Assembly (NCBI GenBank): GCA_034440455.1
Contig: JAWXCB010000051.1
Location: 1 to 64,000 of the forward strand
Origin: JAWXCB01 sp034440455
GTDB lineage: Bacteria; Bacteroidota; Bacteroidia; Chitinophagales; CAIOSU01
Reading direction: 5' to 3'
DNA: 64,000 nt
Below, piece after piece: positions 17,654-26,307 of this stretch. Position 1 is the first letter of the stretch. Each line of letters opens with the position of its first letter. Made by a program: the position numbers and the translations under genes. A model generated the notes under the pieces. That model made no database searches and had not been told where the DNA came from. It saw only the letters and a list, made by a program, of their open reading frames with translations.

Positions 17654-19105
17654 TTGACTGAAAAAGAACTGCATAGAATCATTACAGGTTTATTGAATTT
17701 TCCAAGAGAGTGCGAATGGATTGAGTTCAAAGAAAACTTTCATTCAAATGAAGAAATCGGACAAAATATTTCAGTGCTTTCAAACGGGGCTTGCTTATTT
17801 AAGCAACCATTCGGGTACTTGGTTTTTGGAGTGAGAGACAACGATAAAAAAATAGTTGGAACTACATTCAAGCCCCTCTCTCATAAAAAGGGTAATGAAT
17901 TATTTGAACATTGGCTGCTCCAACGACTTAATCCCCGAGTTGATATAAGGGTACATGAGTTCATGTATGAAGGGCTGTTCCTTTCTTTATTTGAAATTCC
18001 GGCAGCCACGGGTCAGCCGATTGACTTTTACCACGAGGCTTACATCAGAGTTGGAGGCATAACAAGAAAATTGAGGGAATTTCCAGAGAAAGCAAAAAAA
18101 ATCTGGCAAAATGACCCCTCATCAGAATTTGAAAAAACAATAGCGCTTGATGGATTAACTGTAAATGATGTAGTTGCATTACTTGATACACATACGCTTT
18201 TTGAACTTTTAAAACTTCCGTATCCTGCATCACAAGAGGGAGTTATTGAAAAACTGTTGAGTGATAAACTGATTGTTCACAAAGGAGCAGCGTATGCTAT
18301 CACTAACTTAGGAGGCATTTTACTTGCAAAAGACATTAACACATTTGACAGACTAAGCAGAAAGGCTCCCAGAGTTATTATTTACAGCGGGAAGAATAAA
18401 GTTGAAACACAAAAAGAACAAACCGGAAAGAAAGGTTATGCTTCCGCTTTTCAAGGTTTGGTAGATTACATCAACGACCAGTTGCCCGCTAACGAAGCAA
18501 TTGAAAGCGCAATCAGAAAAAATGTAAGAGTTTATCCTGAACTGGCAATCAGGGAATTAGTCGCAAACGCATTGATTCATCAGGATTTTTCTTTAACAGG
18601 CACAGGTCCCTTATTTGAAATTTATTCTGACAGAATTGAATTTACCAACCCAGGATTACCCTTAATCAGGACAATTCGCTTTATTGATGAATACCAGTCA
18701 AGAAATGAAAAATTAGCTTCATTGATGCGCAGATTTGGAATCTGTGAGGAGAAAGGAAGCGGTATTGATAAAGTGATAGGACTTTGCGAAACATTTCAAC
18801 TACCTGCTCCCGATTTTATCTCTCAGGAGAAACACACGAAGGTGATAATGTATTCACCCATGAGTTTGACGGTAATGGATAGAAGCGATAAGATACGCGC
18901 ATGTTACCAGCATTGCGCCTTGAAATATGTATCGAACGAAAGAATGACAAACCAAACTTTACGTGAAAGATTCCGCATTAATGAAAAGAATGCGGCTCTT
19001 GCTTCAAGGATAATTAGAGATACTATTGAAAAAAAGTTGGTCAAGTATGAAGAACCGGAAAGTAAATCAAGAAAGTACGCAAGATATGTTCCATTTTGGG
19101 CTTGA
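17654..19105 (+). CDS. AlbA_2-domain (Schlafen-like) ATP-binding transcriptional regulator
   Basis: This 483-residue protein starts at a TTG; the codon five triplets upstream is a stop and no ATG fits. The N-terminus carries an AlbA_2/divergent AAA_4 domain (EWIEFKENFH ... NGACLFKQPFGYLVFGV). The C-terminal half has a GHKL-like HATPase_c_4 segment (RELVANALIHQDFS, IEFTNPG, GSGIDKV) followed by a winged-helix-like end. Such proteins are solitary putative DNA-binding regulators found across bacteria and often occur in variable regions. By eye the gene is more A/T rich than polA next to it, which would fit later acquisition. Targets are unknown. Confidence 0.85.
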   Translation: MTEKELHRIITGLLNFPRECEWIEFKENFHSNEEIGQNISVLSNGACLFKQPFGYLVFGVRDNDKKIVGTTFKPLSHKKGNELFEHWLLQRLNPRVDIRVHEFMYEGLFLSLFEIPAATGQPIDFYHEAYIRVGGITRKLREFPEKAKKIWQNDPSSEFEKTIALDGLTVNDVVALLDTHTLFELLKLPYPASQEGVIEKLLSDKLIVHKGAAYAITNLGGILLAKDINTFDRLSRKAPRVIIYSGKNKVETQKEQTGKKGYASAFQGLVDYINDQLPANEAIESAIRKNVRVYPELAIRELVANALIHQDFSLTGTGPLFEIYSDRIEFTNPGLPLIRTIRFIDEYQSRNEKLASLMRRFGICEEKGSGIDKVIGLCETFQLPAPDFISQEKHTKVIMYSPMSLTVMDRSDKIRACYQHCALKYVSNERMTNQTLRERFRINEKNAALASRIIRDTIEKKLVKYEEPESKSRKYARYVPFWA

Positions 19106-19241
19106 TTTTTATTTGACGCCTTGTCGCCATTTTCAAGTCATGCCTTTGTAACTCATTGATTTTCAACAGATTCTTATTTGACGGTTATTTGATTTTCCGG
19201 TGACTTTAATGTTGGTAATTCTTTTAGATAATCCATTTAAA

Positions 19242-22058
19242 ATGACTCAAAAATCCTCAAAAACCCTCTTTCTCCTCGATGCCTTCGCGCTCATTTATCG
19301 CGCTTACTATGGCTTGGGTGAAAATTTCCTGTACAATTCAAAAGGCATGAACACCACAGCAATCTCCGTGTTCACCGATAGCCTGATGAAAATGCTGAAT
19401 AAAGAGAAGCCAACCCATGTTGCTGTTGCATTTGATATGGCAGGGCCCACGCAGCGCGACACGGAATATGCGGAATACAAGGCGAACCGTCAGGCGATGC
19501 CGGAAGATATTGCGATTTCTATTCCTTACATCAAAGAGATTCTGCAAGCCATGCACATCCCGATTTTGGAATACGAAGGCTACGAAGCGGATGATGTAAT
19601 TGGAACGATTGCAAAAAAGGCTGAGAAAGATGGCTACAAGGTTTTCATGGTCACGCCTGATAAAGATTTCGGTCAGCTCGTCTCGCAAAACATCAAAATC
19701 TACAAGCTGCCATTTCGAGGAAATCCGGAACAAATTCTGGGCGAAGACGAAATCAAAGCCAAATGGGAAATAGAAAATGTGGAGCAGGTGAAAGACATTC
19801 TTGGTTTGATGGGCGACAGCGTTGACAATATTCCGGGAATAAGAGGTGTGGGAGAAAAAACTGCTATCAAGCTTTTAAAAGAATTCGGCAGCGTGGAAAA
19901 TCTGCTCGCCAACACAGCTCAAGTGAAAGGCAAACTGCGCGAGAAAATTGAGCAACATGCGGATGATGCGCGCATGTCGAAGAAGCTCGCCACCATCGTC
20001 ACAGACTTGCCGATTGAAGTGGATGAAGCAGAATATGCGTTGTCGCAACCCGATAAAGAAAAGCTGGGAAAGCTCTTTGCTGATTTGGAATTTCGCAGTC
20101 TTGGCAAGCGTTTGCTTGGCGATGATTTTTCAGCAAATCAACAGCAACCTGCGCCAAGTCAAGGTCAGGGAGATTTGTTTGCAAGCGAACCGGAAGCAAA
20201 AGTGCAGCCTGTTGTTGAAGCAGGAAAAAATATTCACAACACAATTCATCATTATCATCTCGCAGATTCAAAAGAAATTCAAGAGCGGCTTTTTGAACAT
20301 TTGAAAAAAGCACACGCTTTTTCTTTTAAAACAGAAACTACCACAGGCGACCCGAACAACTGTGAAATCACAGGTATTGCGTTTTCATTTTCCGAACACG
20401 AAGGATATTTTATTCCGATTCCCGCGCCACCCTTCGACTCCGCTCAGGGTGACGGCATGCGCTCAGGAATTCCGAATGAAATCAAAGAAGCATTTGAAAA
20501 TGAGAAAATTAAAAAGAGCGCGCACGATATTAAGTTTGATGTCATCGTGCTGCATCATGCGGGCGTGCAGGTGAACGGGCATTTGTTTGACACGATGCTC
20601 GCGCATTATGTAATTGATGGGGATGCGCGTCATCGTCTCGATTTACTTTCTGAAAATTATCTCGGCTACTCGCTGCTCACCAAAGAAGAAACCGACAGTG
20701 AAACAGGCAGGCGCAAAAAAGTTTTATTGCTTGAAGACCCTGCATCCGTTGCCGACCGCGTCCTTGAAATTTCTGATGTGTCGCTGCAACTCAAAAAGAA
20801 ATTCGAGCCGCTGCTGAAAGAGCATCATTACGAAAAGCTTTTTCATGAAGTAGAAATGCCGCTCGTCAATGTTTTGGCGGATATGGAAATGGAAGGCGTG
20901 GGAATTGACCTGCCGTTCCTGAAAGACTTTGCCGTGCAAATGGACAAAGACATCACGGAACTGCGTGAAGAAATTTTCAAGGAAGCTGACACACAATTCA
21001 ATATTGATTCTCCGAAGCAGTTGGGCGAAGTGCTGTTCGACAAATTGAAAATTCCTTACGAAGGCAAGAAAACAAAAACAGGACAATACAGCACAGGCGA
21101 AGAAGTGCTTTCGCTCCTTCAGCGCGAACATCCGGTGGCGGGAAAAGTGCTGCTGTATCGCGGGTTGGTGAAATTGAAATCAACGTATGTGGATGCGCTG
21201 CCGCTGCATGTCAATCCGCGAACGCAGCGCATTCATACGAGTATGAACCAAGCTGTTGCTGCGACAGGGAGATTGAGTTCCGCAAATCCGAACCTGCAAA
21301 ACATTCCGATTAAAACAGACAGAGGCAGCGAAATCCGCAGGGCATTCACTACGCGCAATGAGGGCTATGTAATGCTTTCAGCCGATTACTCGCAAATTGA
21401 ACTACGCATTATTGCCGCGCTCAGTCAGGATGAAGGATTGATTCACGCATTCAAAGAAGGGCATGATGTGCATACGGCAACAGCGGCTCGCGTGTATGGA
21501 GTGCCGCTCAATTTGGTTTCGCGCGAGATGCGCGGCAACGCCAAGATGGTGAACTTCGGACTGATGTATGGCATGTCTGCGTTCGGACTTTCACAGCGCA
21601 CAGGCTTGCAGCGCAAAGAAGCGAAAGAAATTATTGACAACTATTTCGCGCAGTTTCCCGGCATCAAGCGCTTCATGGATGAGGCGATTGAAAAAGCCCG
21701 CAAGCTTGGCTATGCCGAAACTATCATGGGCAGAAGACGCTGGCTGCCCGATATCAACTCCAAAAATTTCACTGTGCGCGGCTTTGCCGAGCGCAACGCC
21801 ATTAACACTCCCATTCAAGGCTCGGCTGCCGACATGATAAAAATTGCGATGATTAAGATTCATGAGCAGTTTGCAAAAAAGCAGTTGCAGTCAAAAATGA
21901 TTTTGCAAATCCATGACGAGTTGTTGTTTGATGTGGTGAAAGACGAAATCAAAGAAGTGGAATCCATCGTGCAACACTGCATGAAAACCGCGCTGCATCT
22001 TGAAGTGCCGATTGTGGTGGAAATGGGAGTTGGAAGGAATTGGCTGGAGGCGCATTGA
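19242..22058 (+). CDS. polA: DNA polymerase I with degenerate 3'-5' exonuclease domain
   Basis: This 938-residue enzyme (start at MTQKSSKTLF; a GTG 14 codons upstream is less likely) serves gap filling and Okazaki-fragment processing. Residues 1-290 are the 5'-3' flap nuclease (AYKANRQAMP, GLMGDSVDNIPGI). Residues 540-938 are the polymerase, with motif A D715 (DYSQIELR), motif B R764-K768-F772-Y776 and motif C H891-D892-E893. The middle domain (about 335-515) looks catalytically dead. Aligned to E. coli with a steady offset of 8-10 residues, D355 is K363, N420 is D429, Y497 is R506 and D501 is I510; only E357 (E365) and D424 (D433) remain. Residues 397-404 (PFDSAQGD) are encoded by a dispersed repeat. 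Confidence 0.97.
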   Translation: MTQKSSKTLFLLDAFALIYRAYYGLGENFLYNSKGMNTTAISVFTDSLMKMLNKEKPTHVAVAFDMAGPTQRDTEYAEYKANRQAMPEDIAISIPYIKEILQAMHIPILEYEGYEADDVIGTIAKKAEKDGYKVFMVTPDKDFGQLVSQNIKIYKLPFRGNPEQILGEDEIKAKWEIENVEQVKDILGLMGDSVDNIPGIRGVGEKTAIKLLKEFGSVENLLANTAQVKGKLREKIEQHADDARMSKKLATIVTDLPIEVDEAEYALSQPDKEKLGKLFADLEFRSLGKRLLGDDFSANQQQPAPSQGQGDLFASEPEAKVQPVVEAGKNIHNTIHHYHLADSKEIQERLFEHLKKAHAFSFKTETTTGDPNNCEITGIAFSFSEHEGYFIPIPAPPFDSAQGDGMRSGIPNEIKEAFENEKIKKSAHDIKFDVIVLHHAGVQVNGHLFDTMLAHYVIDGDARHRLDLLSENYLGYSLLTKEETDSETGRRKKVLLLEDPASVADRVLEISDVSLQLKKKFEPLLKEHHYEKLFHEVEMPLVNVLADMEMEGVGIDLPFLKDFAVQMDKDITELREEIFKEADTQFNIDSPKQLGEVLFDKLKIPYEGKKTKTGQYSTGEEVLSLLQREHPVAGKVLLYRGLVKLKSTYVDALPLHVNPRTQRIHTSMNQAVAATGRLSSANPNLQNIPIKTDRGSEIRRAFTTRNEGYVMLSADYSQIELRIIAALSQDEGLIHAFKEGHDVHTATAARVYGVPLNLVSREMRGNAKMVNFGLMYGMSAFGLSQRTGLQRKEAKEIIDNYFAQFPGIKRFMDEAIEKARKLGYAETIMGRRRWLPDINSKNFTVRGFAERNAINTPIQGSAADMIKIAMIKIHEQFAKKQLQSKMILQIHDELLFDVVKDEIKEVESIVQHCMKTALHLEVPIVVEMGVGRNWLEAH
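20430..20455. repeat. Dispersed repeat inserted in frame in polA
   Basis: CCCTTCGACTCCGCTCAGGG followed by TGACGG is a typical intergenic repeat core (CCTTCGAC...CTCAGG-TGAC). It is related to the copy at 39330-39352 (CATCCTTCGATAAACTCAGGATG). Here it is read in frame as PFDSAQGD within the degenerate exonuclease domain of DNA polymerase I. Confidence 0.75.
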
Positions 22059-22100
22059 AAAATCTAAACTTTTGTATCATTGACAAAATTTTCCGTCCTG

Positions 22101-22796
22101 ATGAAAAAAATCTGCATCCTGTTTTTTTGTTTCCTTGCAGCAGCATGTTCAAAAGAATATACTTTGCCAGCTTATTACAAACTGGGTCCGAAGCACAAAG
22201 TGATAGCCATCGTTCCGCCTGAAATGAAATTCACCGGGCGAATGCCGAAGGATGTTTCTGCAACGGAAGTAGCCAAGATTGAAGAAGTGGAGAGTCTCGC
22301 TTTTCAAAAAGATATTTTTGATGAGTTGATTCGCGCTTCCGGTCCTGATAAGAAGGATGTGAAGATTGACATGCAGTCATTGAGCAAAACCAACCAGATG
22401 CTCAAATCAGCAGGCATCAGCATTCGCGATTCGTGGGGCAAAAGCCCGGAGGAGCTTTGCAAACTGCTTGGAGTAGATGCCATCGTGCGCGGCAATATGG
22501 AGAAGGAGCGCTTCATGAGCGACCTTGCCTCTTATGGCGTTGACGTGGCGCAGGATATTCTTGACATCCTCATGAATAAAATTCCGCTCGACCTGCCCAA
22601 TCCAAATTCATCGGTTACGGATGCCAGCCGCACTTACCGCGTGAAAGGCGCAGCGCAATTGATTGACGGCAATGAAAGTCTTACGCTTTGGGGCATGGAC
22701 CGCCAGTTTGATGCAAACTGGGATCAGCCAGTGAATGAATCCGTAAAATATCTTGCAAGAGTATTTGTGAAAGGATTTCCCTACAGGGAGGAGTGA
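22101..22796 (+). CDS. Uncharacterised lipoprotein
   Basis: About 231 residues, starting at MKKICILFFCFLAAACSK; the ATG seven codons earlier is less convincing. The lipobox LAAAC (Cys16) marks a lipid anchor. The mature part has an N-terminal strand (HKVIAIVPPEM), a helical region and a segment DAIVRGNMEKERFMSD. These are faintly reminiscent of CsgG/LpoB-like periplasmic lipoproteins, in which a nucleotide-fold core begins with a KVAVLPF-type strand. That resemblance is only suggestive. It is 42 bp after polA on the same strand and convergent with the permease. I do not recognise a specific function. Confidence 0.75.
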   Translation: MKKICILFFCFLAAACSKEYTLPAYYKLGPKHKVIAIVPPEMKFTGRMPKDVSATEVAKIEEVESLAFQKDIFDELIRASGPDKKDVKIDMQSLSKTNQMLKSAGISIRDSWGKSPEELCKLLGVDAIVRGNMEKERFMSDLASYGVDVAQDILDILMNKIPLDLPNPNSSVTDASRTYRVKGAAQLIDGNESLTLWGMDRQFDANWDQPVNESVKYLARVFVKGFPYREE

Positions 22797-22811
22797 TAGG
22801 TTGCTCTGACT

Positions 22812-24542
22812 TTATGCTAACTCAGAGTTCTTCAGTTTGCTGTGCCTGTAACCGTAAATGAAGTAAATGACAAATCCCAGCGCAAGCCAGATAAGAAACC
22901 GTTCCCAGTTTGACGTGCCTGATTCGCAGAGCAGATAGGAGCAGGAAAGAAATCCCAGCACAGGAATAAGCGACAAATTTTTCAGGAAAGAAATAATTGT
23001 AATGGCGATGAACACGAAGCCGAAAATCGCATAAGGCACTTTTCCGCGCAACGCATTCCATATACCATCAGCCGAATCAAGCGAGAAGTAAGCCGAAACA
23101 CCTTCCATGTTGTACTTGAATAACAATGCAACGGTCAGCGCAAGCAAAAGCGGCATGATAAACTTTGAGTTCACATACGGCACTTTGAATTTGCCCGACT
23201 GTCTGTTCGGGTCATTTTGCAACTTCAGGATGCCGCCACACACCAGCACAAACGCAAACAATGTCCCCACGCTTGTGAGGTCAATCACTTCTTGCAGATT
23301 CAGAAACAAGGCAGGAACAGCAGTCAACACGCCCGTAAGGATTGTAGAAAAAGAAGGCGTTTTAAAACGCGGGTGGATTTTTGAAAATATAGCAGGCAGC
23401 AATCCATCGCGGCTCATCGCCATCCAGATGCGCGGTTGCCCGACTTGAAAAACAAGAATCACGCTTGCCGTTGCAATCACCGCGCTGATGGCTACGATGC
23501 CCGCAATCCAATCGAGGTTCACCTGCTGAAACACAAATGCCAGCGGGTCGCCCACATTCAGTTGGTCATATTTCACCATGCCCGTCACCACCAGCGCAAT
23601 CAGCACATAAACAATCGTGCAGATGATGAGCGAATAAATCATGCCGCGCGGCAAATCGCGCTGCGGGTCTTTACATTCTTCAGCAGTGGTTGAAATCGCA
23701 TCAAAGCCGATGTAGGCAAAGAACACGGCAGCCGTGCCTTTCAGCACTCCGCTGATTCCATTTGGTAAAAAGGGATTCCAGTTTTCCGGCTGCACATAAA
23801 ATGCGCCCAGCGCAATCACCATCAGTATCACCACCATCTTAATTGCCACCATGATGTTCGCAGAGTTTCTTGTTTCTTTAATTCCGATGTAGGTGATAGA
23901 GGTAATTACGCACAAAATGAAAAATGCAGGTAGGTCGCAGATGATGCGAATGCCCGCGATTTGCGGAGCATGTATCCATGCGAGATATTTCGCCTGCAAG
24001 CCTGCGTCCAGCGCGGCAACGGATGCGCTTATACCAAGTTGCTGTGTTGCTTCTGCAAAGCCCGCTTGCGCAGTCCAGTAATCCATCGTCAGAAATTCGG
24101 GGATATGCAATCCGAAGCCCGTACACATCGTGGTGAAATAATCGCTCCATGAAATGCCTACCGCGATGTTGCCGATGGCATATTCCATCAGCAAATCCCA
24201 CCCGATAATCCACGCGATGATTTCCCCGAATGCCACATACGAATACGTGTATGCGCTGCCGCTCACTGGCACCATGCTCGCAAACTCTGCATAGCACAGC
24301 GCTGAAAATCCGCATGCAACCGCCACGAAAAGAAACAGCAAAATGATACCCGGACCGCCATTATAACTTGCCGTGCCGATGGTTGAAAAAATTCCTGCGC
24401 CCACCACTGCGGCAATGCCAAACGCGGTGAGGTCGCGCGCAGTCAGCGTTCTGTGCAATCCTGATGCGCCCTCACTCTCCGTCAATCCTTTTGACGCATC
24501 ATCTAAAACCTGCGTGACTGATTTTTTGCGAAAGAGGGACAC
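22812..24542 (-). CDS. APC-superfamily amino-acid permease (cationic amino-acid transporter-like)
   Basis: This 576-residue inner-membrane transporter has about 12-14 hydrophobic helices. The N-terminal segment DLTAFGIAAVVGAGIFSTIG holds the GxG substrate-binding turn of helix 1. FFAYIGFDAISTTAEECKDPQRDLPRG is the conserved helix-6 region with the loop found in YfnA/CAT-type permeases. The YSYVAFGEIIAWIIGWDLLMEYAIG segment is also typical. It probably imports an amino acid by proton coupling. It is a single gene ending 15 bp from the convergent lipoprotein gene; substrate preference cannot be assigned. Confidence 0.92.
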   Translation of the reverse strand: MSLFRKKSVTQVLDDASKGLTESEGASGLHRTLTARDLTAFGIAAVVGAGIFSTIGTASYNGGPGIILLFLFVAVACGFSALCYAEFASMVPVSGSAYTYSYVAFGEIIAWIIGWDLLMEYAIGNIAVGISWSDYFTTMCTGFGLHIPEFLTMDYWTAQAGFAEATQQLGISASVAALDAGLQAKYLAWIHAPQIAGIRIICDLPAFFILCVITSITYIGIKETRNSANIMVAIKMVVILMVIALGAFYVQPENWNPFLPNGISGVLKGTAAVFFAYIGFDAISTTAEECKDPQRDLPRGMIYSLIICTIVYVLIALVVTGMVKYDQLNVGDPLAFVFQQVNLDWIAGIVAISAVIATASVILVFQVGQPRIWMAMSRDGLLPAIFSKIHPRFKTPSFSTILTGVLTAVPALFLNLQEVIDLTSVGTLFAFVLVCGGILKLQNDPNRQSGKFKVPYVNSKFIMPLLLALTVALLFKYNMEGVSAYFSLDSADGIWNALRGKVPYAIFGFVFIAITIISFLKNLSLIPVLGFLSCSYLLCESGTSNWERFLIWLALGFVIYFIYGYRHSKLKNSELA

Positions 24543-24715
24543 TAAGCGTTTATGATTGGAAGTTTGTAGTTGTGGACGAAGGTAATAAAATGTTCGTGTC
24601 TGTGGTTAATCCCCCGGATTATTCAGCAGCGGAACATCGCAGGTCTTAGCTGACAACGCTGCAAGGACAGGTTGCTTCCTTTTATATTCAAACCTTTTTC
24701 ACTACCTTTCAAGAA
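24543..24715. other. Intergenic stretch without recognisable content
   Basis: This 173-bp sequence lies between the permease start and a small gene remnant. I see no gene, strong hairpin or clear promoter. A near match to the -7 box (TACCTTTC, about 24704) precedes the remnant. Confidence 0.4.
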
Positions 24716-24901
24716 GTGAAAAGTAAAATCTTCATTTTAAGAATCTTGCTGCAAGGCGTTTTCAACAATGCTGCCTTTGCGCAAATCACAGGACCGGAGC
24801 AGGATTGCATCGGGGCGATTCCGGTTTGCCAAACGGTTTATGTTCAAAATCAATCTCACCAGATCGGTGGTAACACAGATGATGCTAAAAAGAAGGAGTA
24901 A
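24716..24901 (+). pseudogene. N-terminal remnant of a secreted (T9SS-type) protein
   Basis: This short frame (61 codons, GTG start) encodes a weak signal peptide ending AFAQ and then ITGPEQDCIGAIPVCQTVYVQNQS. That closely resembles the conserved beginning of large Bacteroidota secreted proteins (QDCxxAIPVCQ...Y.Q..SY), which normally run for several hundred residues to a T9SS sorting domain. Here the frame breaks into DDAKKKE and stops. I read it as a truncated relic. A genuine short peptide is possible but less likely. Confidence 0.5.
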
Positions 24902-24936
24902 AAAAATTATCTTGTAAATAAATTAAGTCCCAGACA

Positions 24937-25302
24937 ATGACAGAAACAACTCCCTTAAAAATTCGCTGGTGGCTGCATCTGCTGCTGTTTGTACTTTTCA
25001 CATTGGCAACATTTTATTTCTATTCGGCATTCGATTCATTCATAGATGAAATCCATGAACCGGTTGAAGAGATGAAACGCTTCTATAGGATTGCTTACTG
25101 GCTTATACCCTTACTGGGCGCTGCCATTCTGCTGCACATTATAGGGCTCTTGTTTTTGACTGTTAGGGGCATTCAATCGAAGAAATACCTAAGTGTAGGC
25201 TTCCTGTTATTTATCGCGTACATTAATTATCAGTTGCTGATGGTACTGAAACCTCTGTGGGATTCCGTTCATTTTGTGTCACTTTTTGAATCATCCATGT
25301 AG
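24937..25302 (+). CDS. Small integral membrane protein of unknown function
   Basis: This 121-residue protein has three predicted membrane helices: about 8-30 (WWLHLLLFVLFTLATFYFY), about 50-74 (YWLIPLLGAAILLHIIGLLFL) and about 82-104 (LSVGFLLFIAYINYQLLMVL). An acidic/basic loop (DEIHEPVEEMKRFYR) separates the first two. I recognise no family. It lies between the secreted-protein remnant and the transketolase cluster, 106 bp before the latter, with no sign of a shared operon. Confidence 0.6.
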   Translation: MTETTPLKIRWWLHLLLFVLFTLATFYFYSAFDSFIDEIHEPVEEMKRFYRIAYWLIPLLGAAILLHIIGLLFLTVRGIQSKKYLSVGFLLFIAYINYQLLMVLKPLWDSVHFVSLFESSM

Positions 25303-25368
25303 CCAACACACGCTGAAGATTTCAACACCTTCCCACAACTTCCTTTCCCCTAATCCTTACGCTTCTTT

Positions 25369-25376
25369 TATATTTG
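25369..25376 (+). promoter_or_regulatory. Candidate -7 promoter element of the transketolase cluster
   Basis: TATATTTG fits TAnnTTTG and lies 31 bases before the ATG at 25408. No clear -33 TTTG is present at the right distance. Confidence 0.35.
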
Positions 25377-25407
25377 AGCGGCTTTTCAATCCATTAATAC
25401 ACGCTCC

Positions 25408-26253
25408 ATGACGGACATCGCTCAACTGAAAAAAATCGCCTCGCAGGTGCGCAGGGATATTGTAAGAATGACCAACGGGGCGCAAAGCGGGCACCCCGGA
25501 GGCTCGCTCGGCTGCACGGAGTTTTTCATCGTGCTCTACTTTGAAATCATGCAGCACAACCGCGCTTTCAGCATGGATGCCATCGGGGAAGATGTGTTTT
25601 TTCTTTCCAACGGACATATCAGTCCCGTGTGGTATAGCGTTCTTGCGCACAGCGGTTATTTTGAAACAAAAGAAATGAGCACGTTCCGTAAAATCAACTC
25701 GCGCCTGCAAGGGCATCCCGCCACTGCCGAGGATCTGCCCGGCATACGTGTGGCGAGCGGCTCGCTGGGGCAGGGGCTTTCGGTAGCGATTGGCGCGGCT
25801 TTGGCAAAGAAATTGAATAACGATACACGCATGGTTTATTCCCTGCATGGCGATGGCGAATTGCAGGAAGGGCAGATTTGGGAAGCCGCAATGTTTGCCG
25901 TGCAGCACAAGGTTGATAATTTGATTTCAACCATTGACTGGAACGGCTTGCAGATTGACGGACCAAACGACAGCGTAATTACACTGGGCGATTTGCCCGC
26001 CAAGTGGAAAGCATTCGGTTGGGAAGTAATCGTGCTCGAAAACGGGAACGATATGGAAGCGGTAATTAAAACGCTGCAACTTGCACAAACAAAAACAGGC
26101 AAAGGAAAGCCGGTGATGATACTGATGAAAACCGTGATGGGCAAAGGCGTTGATTTTATGGAAAACAATCACAACTGGCATGGCGTAGCCCCTGATGATG
26201 CACAATTGGCAAAGGCATTATCGCAGTTGGAAGAAACGGTGGGGGATTATTGA
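25408..26253 (+). CDS. Transketolase, N-terminal (TPP-binding) subunit
   Basis: This 281-residue subunit is the first half of a split transketolase, an enzyme that transfers two-carbon units in the pentose phosphate pathway. It carries the family motifs NGAQSGHPGGSLGCTE and the thiamine-diphosphate/Mg motif GDGELQEGQIWEAAMFA ending at the metal-ligand Asn (DWNGLQIDG). Length fits the separate N-terminal subunits known from archaea and many bacteria. The partner C-terminal subunit is at 29128-30084 on the same strand, but two vWA genes lie between them. Confidence 0.95.
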   Translation: MTDIAQLKKIASQVRRDIVRMTNGAQSGHPGGSLGCTEFFIVLYFEIMQHNRAFSMDAIGEDVFFLSNGHISPVWYSVLAHSGYFETKEMSTFRKINSRLQGHPATAEDLPGIRVASGSLGQGLSVAIGAALAKKLNNDTRMVYSLHGDGELQEGQIWEAAMFAVQHKVDNLISTIDWNGLQIDGPNDSVITLGDLPAKWKAFGWEVIVLENGNDMEAVIKTLQLAQTKTGKGKPVMILMKTVMGKGVDFMENNHNWHGVAPDDAQLAKALSQLEETVGDY

Positions 26254-26307
26254 GTGTTGGGTGTTGCGGGTAGAGTGTCGAGTAGATGTTGAGTTAAAAT
26301 AAAATTC

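Noticed and set aside
26254..26307. GAGTGTTGGGTGTTGCGGG-like direct repeats before the first vWA gene
   Set aside because: Only a short, imperfect GTGTTG pattern in 54 bp; too weak to call a defined element or promoter.
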